NCBI RefSeq assembly: GCF_944380975.1
Contig: NZ_CALWJK010000011.1
Location: forward strand, 1-47,143
DNA from: an uncultured Agathobaculum sp.
Lineage (GTDB): Bacteria; Bacillota; Clostridia; Oscillospirales; Butyricicoccaceae
DNA length: 47,143 nt
Direction: 5' to 3'
Shown here: in pieces, positions 40,536 to 47,143 of the stretch
How the letters are laid out: the number at the start of each line of letters is the position of its first letter
Numbering within the stretch: position 1 is the first letter of the stretch
Translations under genes and position numbers: made by a program
Notes under the pieces: model-generated
What the model saw: only the letters and a program-made list of their open reading frames with translations
Database searches by the model: none
What the model was told of the DNA's origin: nothing

Positions 40536-42033
40536 CTAATTTACCTCCCCAAGCTGCCTTCATAAGGTCTTCCTGATTGAAATATTTGCTGTCGCGGCTG
40601 ACATCCGCCATTACCTCACCGCCGCGCATAACGATTACGCGGTCGCTCATGCCAAGGATCTCCGGCATTTCAGAGGATACCATGATGACGCACTTGCCCT
40701 GCTTGACAAGGCTGTTCATGACGTTGTAAACCTCGACCTTTGCGCCGACGTCGATACCACGGGTCGGCTCGTCGAAAATGAAGATATCGGCATCTGTGTT
40801 GACCCATTTGCCGATAACAACCTTCTGCTGGTTGCCGCCGGACAGCTGGCCGACGATCTCGTCGATTGACGGGGTCTTGATGCGCAGCGACGCGATTGCC
40901 TTCTCGCCGCTCTCCAGGATCTTCTTTTCATCCAGGAAAGGACCGTTACTGAAGCCCTTCATGTTTGCAAGGATCAGGTTGGTGCGGATGGTCTGCGCCA
41001 GAACCAAACCCTGGCCCTTGCGGTCCTCCGTCAGGAATGCGATGCCTTCTTTGATCGCCTGACGAGGAGACTTGATATGTACTTCCTTGCCCTTGATGGT
41101 AATTTTGCCGCCGTCGATCGGATCGGCGCCAAAAATCGCACGCATGGTTTCGGTACGGCCTGCGCCGACCAGACCCGCAAAGCCGAGGATCTGTCCGCCG
41201 TATGCGTCAAACGAAACGTCATGCAGCACGCCGTTCTCGACCAGATGCTCTACCTTGAGCATCGGCTCTGCGCTCTTCGTACCGAATTCCTTGGGGAACT
41301 GGTTGTCGAGCGAACGGCCTACCATTGCAGTGATCAGCGAGTCGTTATCCCACTCGTCGATCGGCTTGGTCGAAATATACTCACCGTCACGGATAACGGT
41401 GACACGGTCGCACAGCTCAAACAGCTCTTCGAGCTTATGCGATACAAAGACGATGCCGATGCCGCGCGCCTTGAGCTCACGGCAGGTCTTCATGAGCTGT
41501 TCTACCTCTTTTTCGCCCAAAGACGAGGTCGGCTCGTCCATAATAATCATTTTTGCATTGATCAGAACTGCCTTGGCGATTTCGATCATCTGCTGCACGC
41601 CCATGCCGAACGTGCCGGCAGCCTTGGTCGGGTCGATATCCTGCCCGAGCGATGCCATGACCTCCTTGGCCTTCTTATGCATCGTCGGATAGTCAAGCAG
41701 GGCACCCTTCTTGATCCATTTGTTGATGAAAATGTTATCGGTTACGCTCAGAAGCTTTTCGATATTCAGCTCCTGATATACGCAGGCAATGCCTGCCGCT
41801 GCGGATTCATTCGGATCTTTGAAATGCTTTTCCACGCCGTCAACAAAAATCTGGCCCTCGTCTGCCTGGTGCACGCCGGTCAACACCTTGATAAGTGTCG
41901 ACTTGCCCGCGCCGTTCTCACCGATCAGACCCAGAATCTCTCCGGGCTTGACGGCGAGCTGCATGTTCCTCAGAGCCACTACGCCCGGAAAACGCTTCGT
42001 TGCGTTTTTCAGCTCTACTACGTATTCACTCAT
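40528..42033 (-). CDS. Sugar ABC transporter ATP-binding protein (RbsA/MglA-like)
   Basis: A 501-residue protein with two ABC domains. The first has Walker A GENGAGKST, a Q-loop in YQELNIEKLLS, and IIMDEPTSSLG as Walker B. The second has the degenerate Walker A GLVGAGRTE, an intact LSGGNQQKV signature and FIFDEPTRGIDVG. It energises import by the permease. The ATG at 42033 follows AAAGGTG by eight bases; the open frame reaches further up but contains no site or homologous sequence. Confidence 0.95.
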   Translation of the reverse strand: MSEYVVELKNATKRFPGVVALRNMQLAVKPGEILGLIGENGAGKSTLIKVLTGVHQADEGQIFVDGVEKHFKDPNESAAAGIACVYQELNIEKLLSVTDNIFINKWIKKGALLDYPTMHKKAKEVMASLGQDIDPTKAAGTFGMGVQQMIEIAKAVLINAKMIIMDEPTSSLGEKEVEQLMKTCRELKARGIGIVFVSHKLEELFELCDRVTVIRDGEYISTKPIDEWDNDSLITAMVGRSLDNQFPKEFGTKSAEPMLKVEHLVENGVLHDVSFDAYGGQILGFAGLVGAGRTETMRAIFGADPIDGGKITIKGKEVHIKSPRQAIKEGIAFLTEDRKGQGLVLAQTIRTNLILANMKGFSNGPFLDEKKILESGEKAIASLRIKTPSIDEIVGQLSGGNQQKVVIGKWVNTDADIFIFDEPTRGIDVGAKVEVYNVMNSLVKQGKCVIMVSSEMPEILGMSDRVIVMRGGEVMADVSRDSKYFNQEDLMKAAWGGKLDD

Positions 42034-42171
42034 TTGCATATCACCTTTTCTTCTCCGAGATGAAGTGCGGGACATAAGGGAACTGGTCTCGGTACAGTTA
42101 TAGGACAAAGTCATGTCAGGGCATGTATGGTACTTTGTCTCAGTCTCGCGGGTGGGGTCAGTAGCTGGAAA

Positions 42172-42208
42172 GAACCCCTGCACCGATTATTCAATCCTGC
42201 AGGGGTTC
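42172..42208 (-). terminator. Attenuating hairpin between the binding protein and ATPase genes
   Basis: GAACCCCTGCA (42172-42182) pairs with 42198-42208 over a 15-base loop. No real T-run follows. Such hairpins commonly keep binding-protein mRNA in excess over the transporter mRNA. The 217-base gap 42034-42250 holds no gene. Confidence 0.6.
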
Positions 42209-42250
42209 CTCCCTTTTACTTAAAACTTACCTACAAGAGCGGCTTGTAAA

Positions 42251-43258
42251 TTACTCGCCCAGATAGCTCTTCAGGGTATCCAGACGCTCCTGTGCGTTGT
42301 CCTTGGTAACAACAGAGCAGCCAGAATCGATGAACTCTTTGATTTCTTCGCCGTTGAGAGCCTTAACAGCAGCGTCAACAGCCATGTAGCCCATGTCATA
42401 AGCTTCCTGTGCAACAGACATGGTCTCCTCGCCGTTCAGGATAGCGGTGCATGCGGACTGGATGCCGTCGAAACCAACAAAGACCGTGTTGGCATATGCT
42501 TCGTTGCCCTTAGCGGCACGGGCAGCTGCCATTGCCATGTCGTCGTTGTTGCAGACGATCATTGCGATACCTTCCGGATGGTTCTGCATGATTGCTTCCA
42601 TGGAGGTAGCAGCCTTATCTGCTACAGCGTCTGCGTACTGGGTTTCGTCAGCCAGGAAAGTGCCGCCGGCAGCTTCGATGCCCTTCTGGTAGCCGGTCAG
42701 ACGAGCGGTAGCGGTGCTGTCGCCCTGTACGCCGGAGATAGCAATTGCCTTCAGCTCGGTCCAGCCAGCTTCCTGTGCAGCCTTAACAGCCGCTTCGCCG
42801 CCCATTGCAGCAGCGTCTTCGTTACCGGTGCCGACAAAAGACTTAACTTCCGGAGCATCAATGTCAGTGTCAACTGCGATGATCGGAGCGGTCTGGCCAG
42901 AGATCAGGGTGGTCACCAGATCAGCCTGCAGCGGAGCGATAACGAAAGCGTCGTACGCGCCGGAGTTCAGGTCAGTCTCGATCATGTTCTGCTGCTCGTC
43001 GTAAGCAGTCTCAGAGGAAGCGCCCTTAACCTCAACCTTTACGTCCGGGTTGTCAGCCATGTACGCTTCAGCGCCAGCCTTAACGTAGCCCCAGTACTCA
43101 GAAGCCGTGGTCTTCAGGATGACGTCGATGGAGTAGCCTTCGCTGCCAGATTCGCCGTTGGGCTCTTCCGTGCCGCCGCCGGTGGTGTTGCCGCCGCAAG
43201 CTGCAAGGCTTGCACACATAGCGCCTGCGAGTAACATTGCCAGTAGTCTCTTCTTCAT
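42251..43258 (-). CDS. Sugar ABC transporter substrate-binding lipoprotein
   Basis: A 335-residue periplasmic-binding-protein-like lipoprotein. The signal MKKRLLAMLLAGAMCASLAACGG has its lipobox Cys at residue 21. A Gly/Ser/Glu linker leads to a type 1 sugar-binding fold (DVILKTTASEYWGYVKAGAEA, PIIAVDTDIDAP, IVCNNDDMAMAAARAA, FVGFDGIQSACTAI). It captures the ligand outside the membrane and is the first gene of the transporter operon. AAGGAGAGAGG precedes the start. The ligand is likely a sugar or inositol, from its neighbours. Confidence 0.94.
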   Translation of the reverse strand: MKKRLLAMLLAGAMCASLAACGGNTTGGGTEEPNGESGSEGYSIDVILKTTASEYWGYVKAGAEAYMADNPDVKVEVKGASSETAYDEQQNMIETDLNSGAYDAFVIAPLQADLVTTLISGQTAPIIAVDTDIDAPEVKSFVGTGNEDAAAMGGEAAVKAAQEAGWTELKAIAISGVQGDSTATARLTGYQKGIEAAGGTFLADETQYADAVADKAATSMEAIMQNHPEGIAMIVCNNDDMAMAAARAAKGNEAYANTVFVGFDGIQSACTAILNGEETMSVAQEAYDMGYMAVDAAVKALNGEEIKEFIDSGCSVVTKDNAQERLDTLKSYLGE

Positions 43259-43396
43259 GATAAAACCTCTCTCCTTTTTTTGCGCAGGGACCAAATGCCG
43301 GTTGGGAAATCCCAGCTGCTGCAAAAGAAATGATCCTATGCAGCAAGCCAGCGCTTGCTCACTGCTCGTCGTGTTGCCCCGCCATATTGCAGGACA

Positions 43397-43418
43397 CTGG
43401 AACGCTCCAACGTTCTGG
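43397..43418. promoter_or_regulatory. Probable operator of the transporter operon
   Basis: CTGGAACG, a 6-base spacer and CGTTCTGG form a near-perfect inverted repeat placed just downstream of the -10 box, where a LacI-type repressor would block transcription. No such repressor gene is in the window. Confidence 0.5.
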
Positions 43419-43422
43419 TAAT

Positions 43423-43451
43423 ATTTTAATGCATCTGTGGTACTTTGACAA
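43423..43451 (-). promoter_or_regulatory. Promoter of the sugar transporter operon
   Basis: On the minus strand, TTGTCA (43446-43451) and TAAAAT (43423-43428) are 17 bases apart. The leader is about 160 bases long. Confidence 0.7.
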
Positions 43452-43639
43452 GTGTTTGTTGTGATTTTTGTCGGTAATAGCGAGTTGCTTACGGGTGCGT
43501 TTGTGCAGGTTCACAAAGAATGGATTTGCAAAAGGAAAAGGCAGGGTGTGCATTGTGCAAAAAATAACTTTGTGGGCAAATTTCATGAGGAAATTACGGG
43601 AAAAGTATGTCTGATTTGGGCATATTTTGGAGATATCTC

Positions 43640-43669
43640 TTGCGGGTGCAGGTTACAGTGTGGTAAAAT
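43640..43669 (+). promoter_or_regulatory. Promoter of the TIM-barrel gene
   Basis: TTGCGG (43640-43645) and TAAAAT (43664-43669) are 18 bases apart, about 35 bases before the start codon. Confidence 0.5.
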
Positions 43670-43704
43670 TACCTCACAATCTATGGTGAGGGAAGGAATA
43701 TTGC

Positions 43705-44634
43705 ATGAAGCTGGCAATCAAGACCTGTACATTGGACATGCCTTATGAGCAGATGCTGGACTTTTGCGTGGAGCAGCGCATTGCAGCAATTGAAATCGGA
43801 ACGGGGAATTGGTCGGGCGCACCGCATTGCGATTTGGATCTGCTGGTCAGCGACCGGACGGCGCGGGAGCAGTGGTATGATGCAATGCGGGCCAGAGGGT
43901 TGGAACTGTGCGCGCTCAATTGTTCGGGCAACCCACTGGCCTGTGAACAGGAGATGGATGTGACAAAAAAGACCTTTGCGCTGGCACAGATGCTTGGCGT
44001 GAAGAAAATCGTCATGATGAGCGGATTGCCGGCCGGCTGCAAAGGGGACAAAACGCCGGTTTGGATCACTACCTCATGGCCGCCGGAGACGCAGGAGATT
44101 CTGGCGTACCAATGGGATGAAGTTGCTATTCCGGCATGGAAGGAAATCGTCAAGATGGCAGCAGACTGCGGCGTTGAGAAGATCGCGCTGGAAAACCACG
44201 GAATGCAGCTGGTATATAATTCGGAAACCTGCTTGCGGCTGCGTGAGGCAGTTGGCCCGATGGTCGGCATGAATCTGGACCCCTCGCATTTGTTCTGGAT
44301 GGGCGGAGATCCGATTGAGGCGGCGCGTGTGCTGGGAGAGCATGGCGCGATTTATCATGTGCATGGAAAGGATTCCCGGCCGGAGCGTCGCTATTGGCAG
44401 CCCAATGGCATGCTTGACACCAAGCCAATCGACGCATTTGCAAAGCGCGCATGGAACTATGTTGCCGTGGGCGCAGGACATGACGCTAAGTGGTGGAAGG
44501 AATTTTTCTCGGTTGTGCGTATGTCGGGATATGATGATGAGATCTCTCTGGAAATGGAGGATTTGACGATGTCCATGCTGGATGGGCACTTGGCCAGTTT
44601 GCATGTATTGCGGGAAGCGCTGAATATTGTTTAA
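43705..44634 (+). CDS. Sugar phosphate isomerase/epimerase (TIM barrel, IolE/IolI-like)
   Basis: A 309-residue xylose-isomerase-like TIM barrel. Metal-binding residues expected of the family are visible: Glu in IALENHGMQL, Asp and His in GMNLDPSHLFWMGGD, His in IYHVHGKDS, and Glu in ISLEMEDLTM. Relatives include inosose dehydratase (IolE) and inosose isomerase (IolI). Divergent from the transporter and near inositol-type dehydrogenases, it probably acts on the next intermediate of the same pathway. GGGAAGGAA precedes the start. Confidence 0.88.
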   Translation: MKLAIKTCTLDMPYEQMLDFCVEQRIAAIEIGTGNWSGAPHCDLDLLVSDRTAREQWYDAMRARGLELCALNCSGNPLACEQEMDVTKKTFALAQMLGVKKIVMMSGLPAGCKGDKTPVWITTSWPPETQEILAYQWDEVAIPAWKEIVKMAADCGVEKIALENHGMQLVYNSETCLRLREAVGPMVGMNLDPSHLFWMGGDPIEAARVLGEHGAIYHVHGKDSRPERRYWQPNGMLDTKPIDAFAKRAWNYVAVGAGHDAKWWKEFFSVVRMSGYDDEISLEMEDLTMSMLDGHLASLHVLREALNIV

Positions 44635-44677
44635 CAGAAAGCGGCTAATGGCTGCGTTTTGAGGGGAAAAACGAAAG

Positions 44678-44708
44678 AGTGCTGCCGGATAAACGGCAGC
44701 ACTTTTTT
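44678..44708. terminator. Terminator after the TIM-barrel gene
   Basis: A 10-bp stem (AGTGCTGCCG at 44678-44687 with 44694-44703) and a 6-base loop are followed by five T. It also serves the convergent small gene. Confidence 0.9.
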
Positions 44709-44880
44709 AATCGTTCTGATGCATCAACTGTTCGGCATAGCCCTGTAGCTCAGCTTGGGAATGGACGCAGTCGCCGCGTTCAATAATCATGCGGCAGACA
44801 TGGGCCGGCAGTTGAGAGAAGTAAGCATGTGCAGAACGGTTAATGGCCAGCATTTCGGTCAGATTATGATACCGATTCAT
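44707..44880 (-). CDS. 57-residue protein of unknown function
   Basis: A small gene with AGAGGTGA before its ATG. The protein begins MNRYHNLTEMLA, contains YFSQLPAHVCRMIIE and ends AELQGYAEQLMHQND. It looks like a compact helical protein without signal or membrane segment; the LPxHVxxMI spacing recalls small conserved Clostridia proteins of unknown role. It lies downstream of the modular cell-wall protein gene, 29 bases after its stop, and may be co-transcribed with it. Its stop overlaps the T-run of the shared terminator. Confidence 0.65.
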   Translation of the reverse strand: MNRYHNLTEMLAINRSAHAYFSQLPAHVCRMIIERGDCVHSQAELQGYAEQLMHQND

Positions 44881-44909
44881 GTAGATTCACCTCTGTTGTA
44901 GTATCCCCA

Positions 44910-46856
44910 TTAGCAAGCGAGGATATTCTCCAAAATATTGAGAATTTTTACGCCGTAATCTGCGCCGGCTGCCCAGCCGTATCCTTGCGGGTTTTCCTGT
45001 ATGCCAAGATACTGCACTGTGGGAGCAGCACCGCGCGTGACGAGAGAAAAGCGCGGGTCAATCACCGGATTGTTCAGCGGGGATTTGTTGGCATATGCCT
45101 TGAGATGCTGGATCTGGGCGCGGATGCCAAGCTGCGGCGTATCAAAGGACGCGCCCAGCATACCGTTATCCAGTACGCCAAGTCCACAGAAATTATTTTG
45201 CTCCAGCTTAACGGCGCTGTCCTTGAAGGTAAAGTTTCCTGTTTCCAGACAGGACTGCGCAAAGGCGATATCACCGCGGATGCCTTCTGCCTGTCCTTCA
45301 GACAGATAGTAGGGGATCATATCAATGACCGACTGCGGTACGTTGGGATTGACTTTTTTAATATAGGTCTGCATTTGTTTCGCAGTAGCCTGTGCGGTGC
45401 CAGCAATGCTGGTATAGGTGAAATATTTATCAACGGTTGCAGTGCGCAAATTATAATAGGAAGCACCGGGACGCATGACCTGTGTCAACAGCAGGGTAGA
45501 GCCGGGATTCAGGTCGATCAGGCGGTACTCGTCGAGCGAGCGAAGCGTGCTGCCCTTAGTGAAATCAAAAACTGCCCATTGCCCGTTAACATAGACGACG
45601 TTCCATGCCGTGGACCAGCTGCGAGCCAGAAATGATGGAATGCCAGCCTCAGAGAACATCCAATCGGCTGCAGCAGCCAGCGAACGCGTGCTGACACTGC
45701 CGTTTTTGTTGTAGGACTTGACCCAAGAAGCGTTGCCGCCGGTACGGAATTCACGTTGCAGCAACTTATAGATGTAAGCGACGCGTTCCTCGTCGGAATG
45801 CAGGGAGGACAGCTTGGCCATATCCGAAGAGAAATAGCGCTTGGCTGCGGTGTAGTCGGATGCTGTTGCGCCGCCGGTCAGGGTATATGTATCGGTTAGG
45901 GAAGGGCGGCTGCGCGCATCGCGGGAATATCCGTTGGAAACTGTAACATCGCTCAAGGATGCTGGCTTTGCACCGAGATAGGCGGTTGACATGGCTTGAA
46001 AATCGGCCTGCAGCATATTCTTGTCGGGGTTATCGAATAAATCAGAATCGGCAAGCGCGGTAAGACTGCCGGAATATTGCGGCGTCGCTGCGGGATTGGT
46101 GTTTGTCAAGGCGGCGGTGAGCCTATCCGCCCAGTAAAGATTGCTGCGGTATAGTGTGTTGTTGGATGAAGCATACAAGGGAGCGCCCTTGACAGCACGG
46201 AGCTGGCTGATCAAATCAGGCCAGTCGGCATTTGCTTCGCCGGTTATGATGGGAGCATATCGGTTCGCTGTATCGGAAAACGACGAGGCGGGCAGAACAC
46301 GCAGATTGTTTGCCAAATCGTTCATTGCCGCGGACCATGTGGTTTCTTCTGCATAGGGATAAGCGGCATAGGCAGTGATGCGACGGTTATCGTAGTTATA
46401 AGAAACACCGAAATCCACAAGCTGCCCTAGTGCGCGCAAACCAATATAGTTGTTTCCCTTAATATTATATACGGTAGGCGAAATCAGGGAACCGTTCAAA
46501 TAAAGAGTCTGGCGCGTGACGACAGCGGACGCTGGTGCGGTAGCAGTGTTTTGGATGGTGCTGCTTTCGCCGGAAACGGGGACATAAGCAGCATCGGGAT
46601 CAATGTGGACAGCGTTTGTGGCTTTGTCATATGTGACGCCAAAATCCAACAAACGCCCGAGATCACGCAATTTAAAATAAGTATTTCCTCCTATATTATA
46701 TATAGTGGGATCGGCTGGTTTGCCAACCGCATCCGACAGAGAAGTGCTGACATAAAACGTCTGCCCGCCGGAAGTGGCAGGAAGCGCATTGGCCGCGGAT
46801 GCCGAATAAGTGAGGGCGGCAATGCTCAGAGCGGTAAAAATTAGGCGTTTAAGCAT
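44910..46856 (-). CDS. Secreted modular cell-wall protein (Cu-amine-oxidase-like repeats, transglutaminase-like, glucosaminidase)
   Basis: A 648-residue protein with a signal peptide (MLKRLIFTALSIAALTYSASA). The ATG at 46856 follows TGGAGGAT; the longer frame has no site. Two stalk repeats (TIYNIGGNTYFKLRDLGRLLDFGVTYD and a similar one with NYIGLRALGQLVDFGVSY, about 50-165, each cited partly) come first. A middle region follows, then a transglutaminase-like domain (about 370-480) whose core reads STAWNVVYVNGQWAVFDF. The usual HAW is TAW, and no Cys stands at the nucleophile position, so it is probably inactive. The C-terminal domain (GIRGDIAFAQSCLETGNF, then NNFCGLG) resembles glucosaminidases that cut peptidoglycan glycan strands, with Glu in LETG as the likely acid. 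Confidence 0.88.
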   Translation of the reverse strand: MLKRLIFTALSIAALTYSASAANALPATSGGQTFYVSTSLSDAVGKPADPTIYNIGGNTYFKLRDLGRLLDFGVTYDKATNAVHIDPDAAYVPVSGESSTIQNTATAPASAVVTRQTLYLNGSLISPTVYNIKGNNYIGLRALGQLVDFGVSYNYDNRRITAYAAYPYAEETTWSAAMNDLANNLRVLPASSFSDTANRYAPIITGEANADWPDLISQLRAVKGAPLYASSNNTLYRSNLYWADRLTAALTNTNPAATPQYSGSLTALADSDLFDNPDKNMLQADFQAMSTAYLGAKPASLSDVTVSNGYSRDARSRPSLTDTYTLTGGATASDYTAAKRYFSSDMAKLSSLHSDEERVAYIYKLLQREFRTGGNASWVKSYNKNGSVSTRSLAAAADWMFSEAGIPSFLARSWSTAWNVVYVNGQWAVFDFTKGSTLRSLDEYRLIDLNPGSTLLLTQVMRPGASYYNLRTATVDKYFTYTSIAGTAQATAKQMQTYIKKVNPNVPQSVIDMIPYYLSEGQAEGIRGDIAFAQSCLETGNFTFKDSAVKLEQNNFCGLGVLDNGMLGASFDTPQLGIRAQIQHLKAYANKSPLNNPVIDPRFSLVTRGAAPTVQYLGIQENPQGYGWAAGADYGVKILNILENILAC

Positions 46857-47031
46857 AGAATCCTCCAGAATGGGAAAAGTCTCAGTGCAGAAACCACCAA
46901 CCAACAAAGAAAAAGCATTTGGTGGCAACAGCATATAATGGCTGCATTATAGCATGAAACAGACAAGCGTTCAAATGCAGTATGTGGGGGGATAGGGAAA
47001 AAGCAAAAAAGCAAAAAAATTAGAAAAAGTG

Positions 47032-47061
47032 TTGACAAAGGTCGGAGAGGTGTAGTATACT
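47032..47061 (+). promoter_or_regulatory. Strong promoter, probably of an rRNA operon beyond the edge
   Basis: A perfect TTGACA (47032-47037), an 18-base spacer and TATACT (47056-47061) follow an A-rich upstream stretch. TTGATA at 47126-47131 may be the -35 box of a second promoter cut by the window end. Tandem strong promoters with A-rich flanks and no ribosome binding site are typical of Clostridia rRNA operons; the downstream gene itself is not in the window. Confidence 0.7.
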
Positions 47062-47143
47062 AATCAAGCTGCTTCGGTGAGAAGCCGCCAAATCGGAAAG
47101 AATTTGAAAGAAATGAAAAAAGTTCTTGATAAACGCTTCTCGG

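Larger units (their letters stand above)
43259..43704. other. 446-base divergent regulatory region
   Basis: There is no gene here. It holds the promoter and operator of the transporter operon on the left and the promoter of the TIM-barrel gene on the right. The middle (about 43455-43635) is featureless apart from AT-rich sequence. Confidence 0.7.

Overview
The window looks like a chromosomal segment of an endospore-forming Clostridia bacterium, probably an Oscillospiraceae/Butyricicoccaceae-type gut anaerobe (inference). The reasons are a sigma-G gene, an hrcA-grpE-dnaK-dnaJ operon with a CIRCE operator, SLH and copper-amine-oxidase-like cell-wall proteins, strong AAAGGAGG ribosome binding sites and a moderately high GC content.

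The central observation is that sigG, the late forespore sigma factor gene, is present only in pieces. A middle segment (about 1674-2105) begins abruptly at the VPMIIGE motif and ends at EIHISQ. The last 18 codons plus the stop lie 22.9 kb away at 25000-25056, fused in frame to the end of a large serine recombinase. The first ~96 codons are not in the window. A different large serine recombinase (272-1648) ends just before the middle segment, so the 5' part of sigG was most likely displaced by a second element that extends beyond the left edge. sigG therefore appears to be interrupted twice, by two skin-like elements, each with its recombinase at the right-hand end. Removing the 22.9 kb element at a shared 21-bp core restores the expected SigG C-terminus without a scar. 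The circle so formed would carry a dyad-symmetric attP centred on a CA dinucleotide.

The 22.9 kb element (2094-24989) carries, left to right: a RelB/ParE toxin-antitoxin pair; a RecQ-like helicase and a possible replication initiator; small MerR-like and excisionase-like DNA-binding proteins; an unknown protein; a minus-strand cell-wall cluster (two SLH proteins, a lipoprotein N-acetylmuramoyl-L-alanine amidase, two zinc-ribbon membrane proteins); an XRE regulator; a DUF960 - amidoligase - class II glutamine amidotransferase cluster; a Fic/VbhA-like toxin-antitoxin pair beside a small serine resolvase; two large proteins of unknown function transcribed divergently; a second RecQ-like helicase; a 59-residue protein; and the large serine recombinase.

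From 25.1 kb on, the window is ordinary chromosome: a degenerate NodB-like secreted protein, ilvE, a SLOG-fold protein, a YihY-family membrane protein, a flavoprotein, citrate synthase, a beta-hydroxyacid dehydrogenase, the heat-shock operon, an inositol-like sugar locus (two Gfo/Idh/MocA dehydrogenases, a sugar ABC transporter and a TIM-barrel isomerase), a 57-residue protein and a modular cell-wall protein. The right edge holds a strong promoter resembling those of rRNA operons. No tRNA, rRNA body or CRISPR array was seen.
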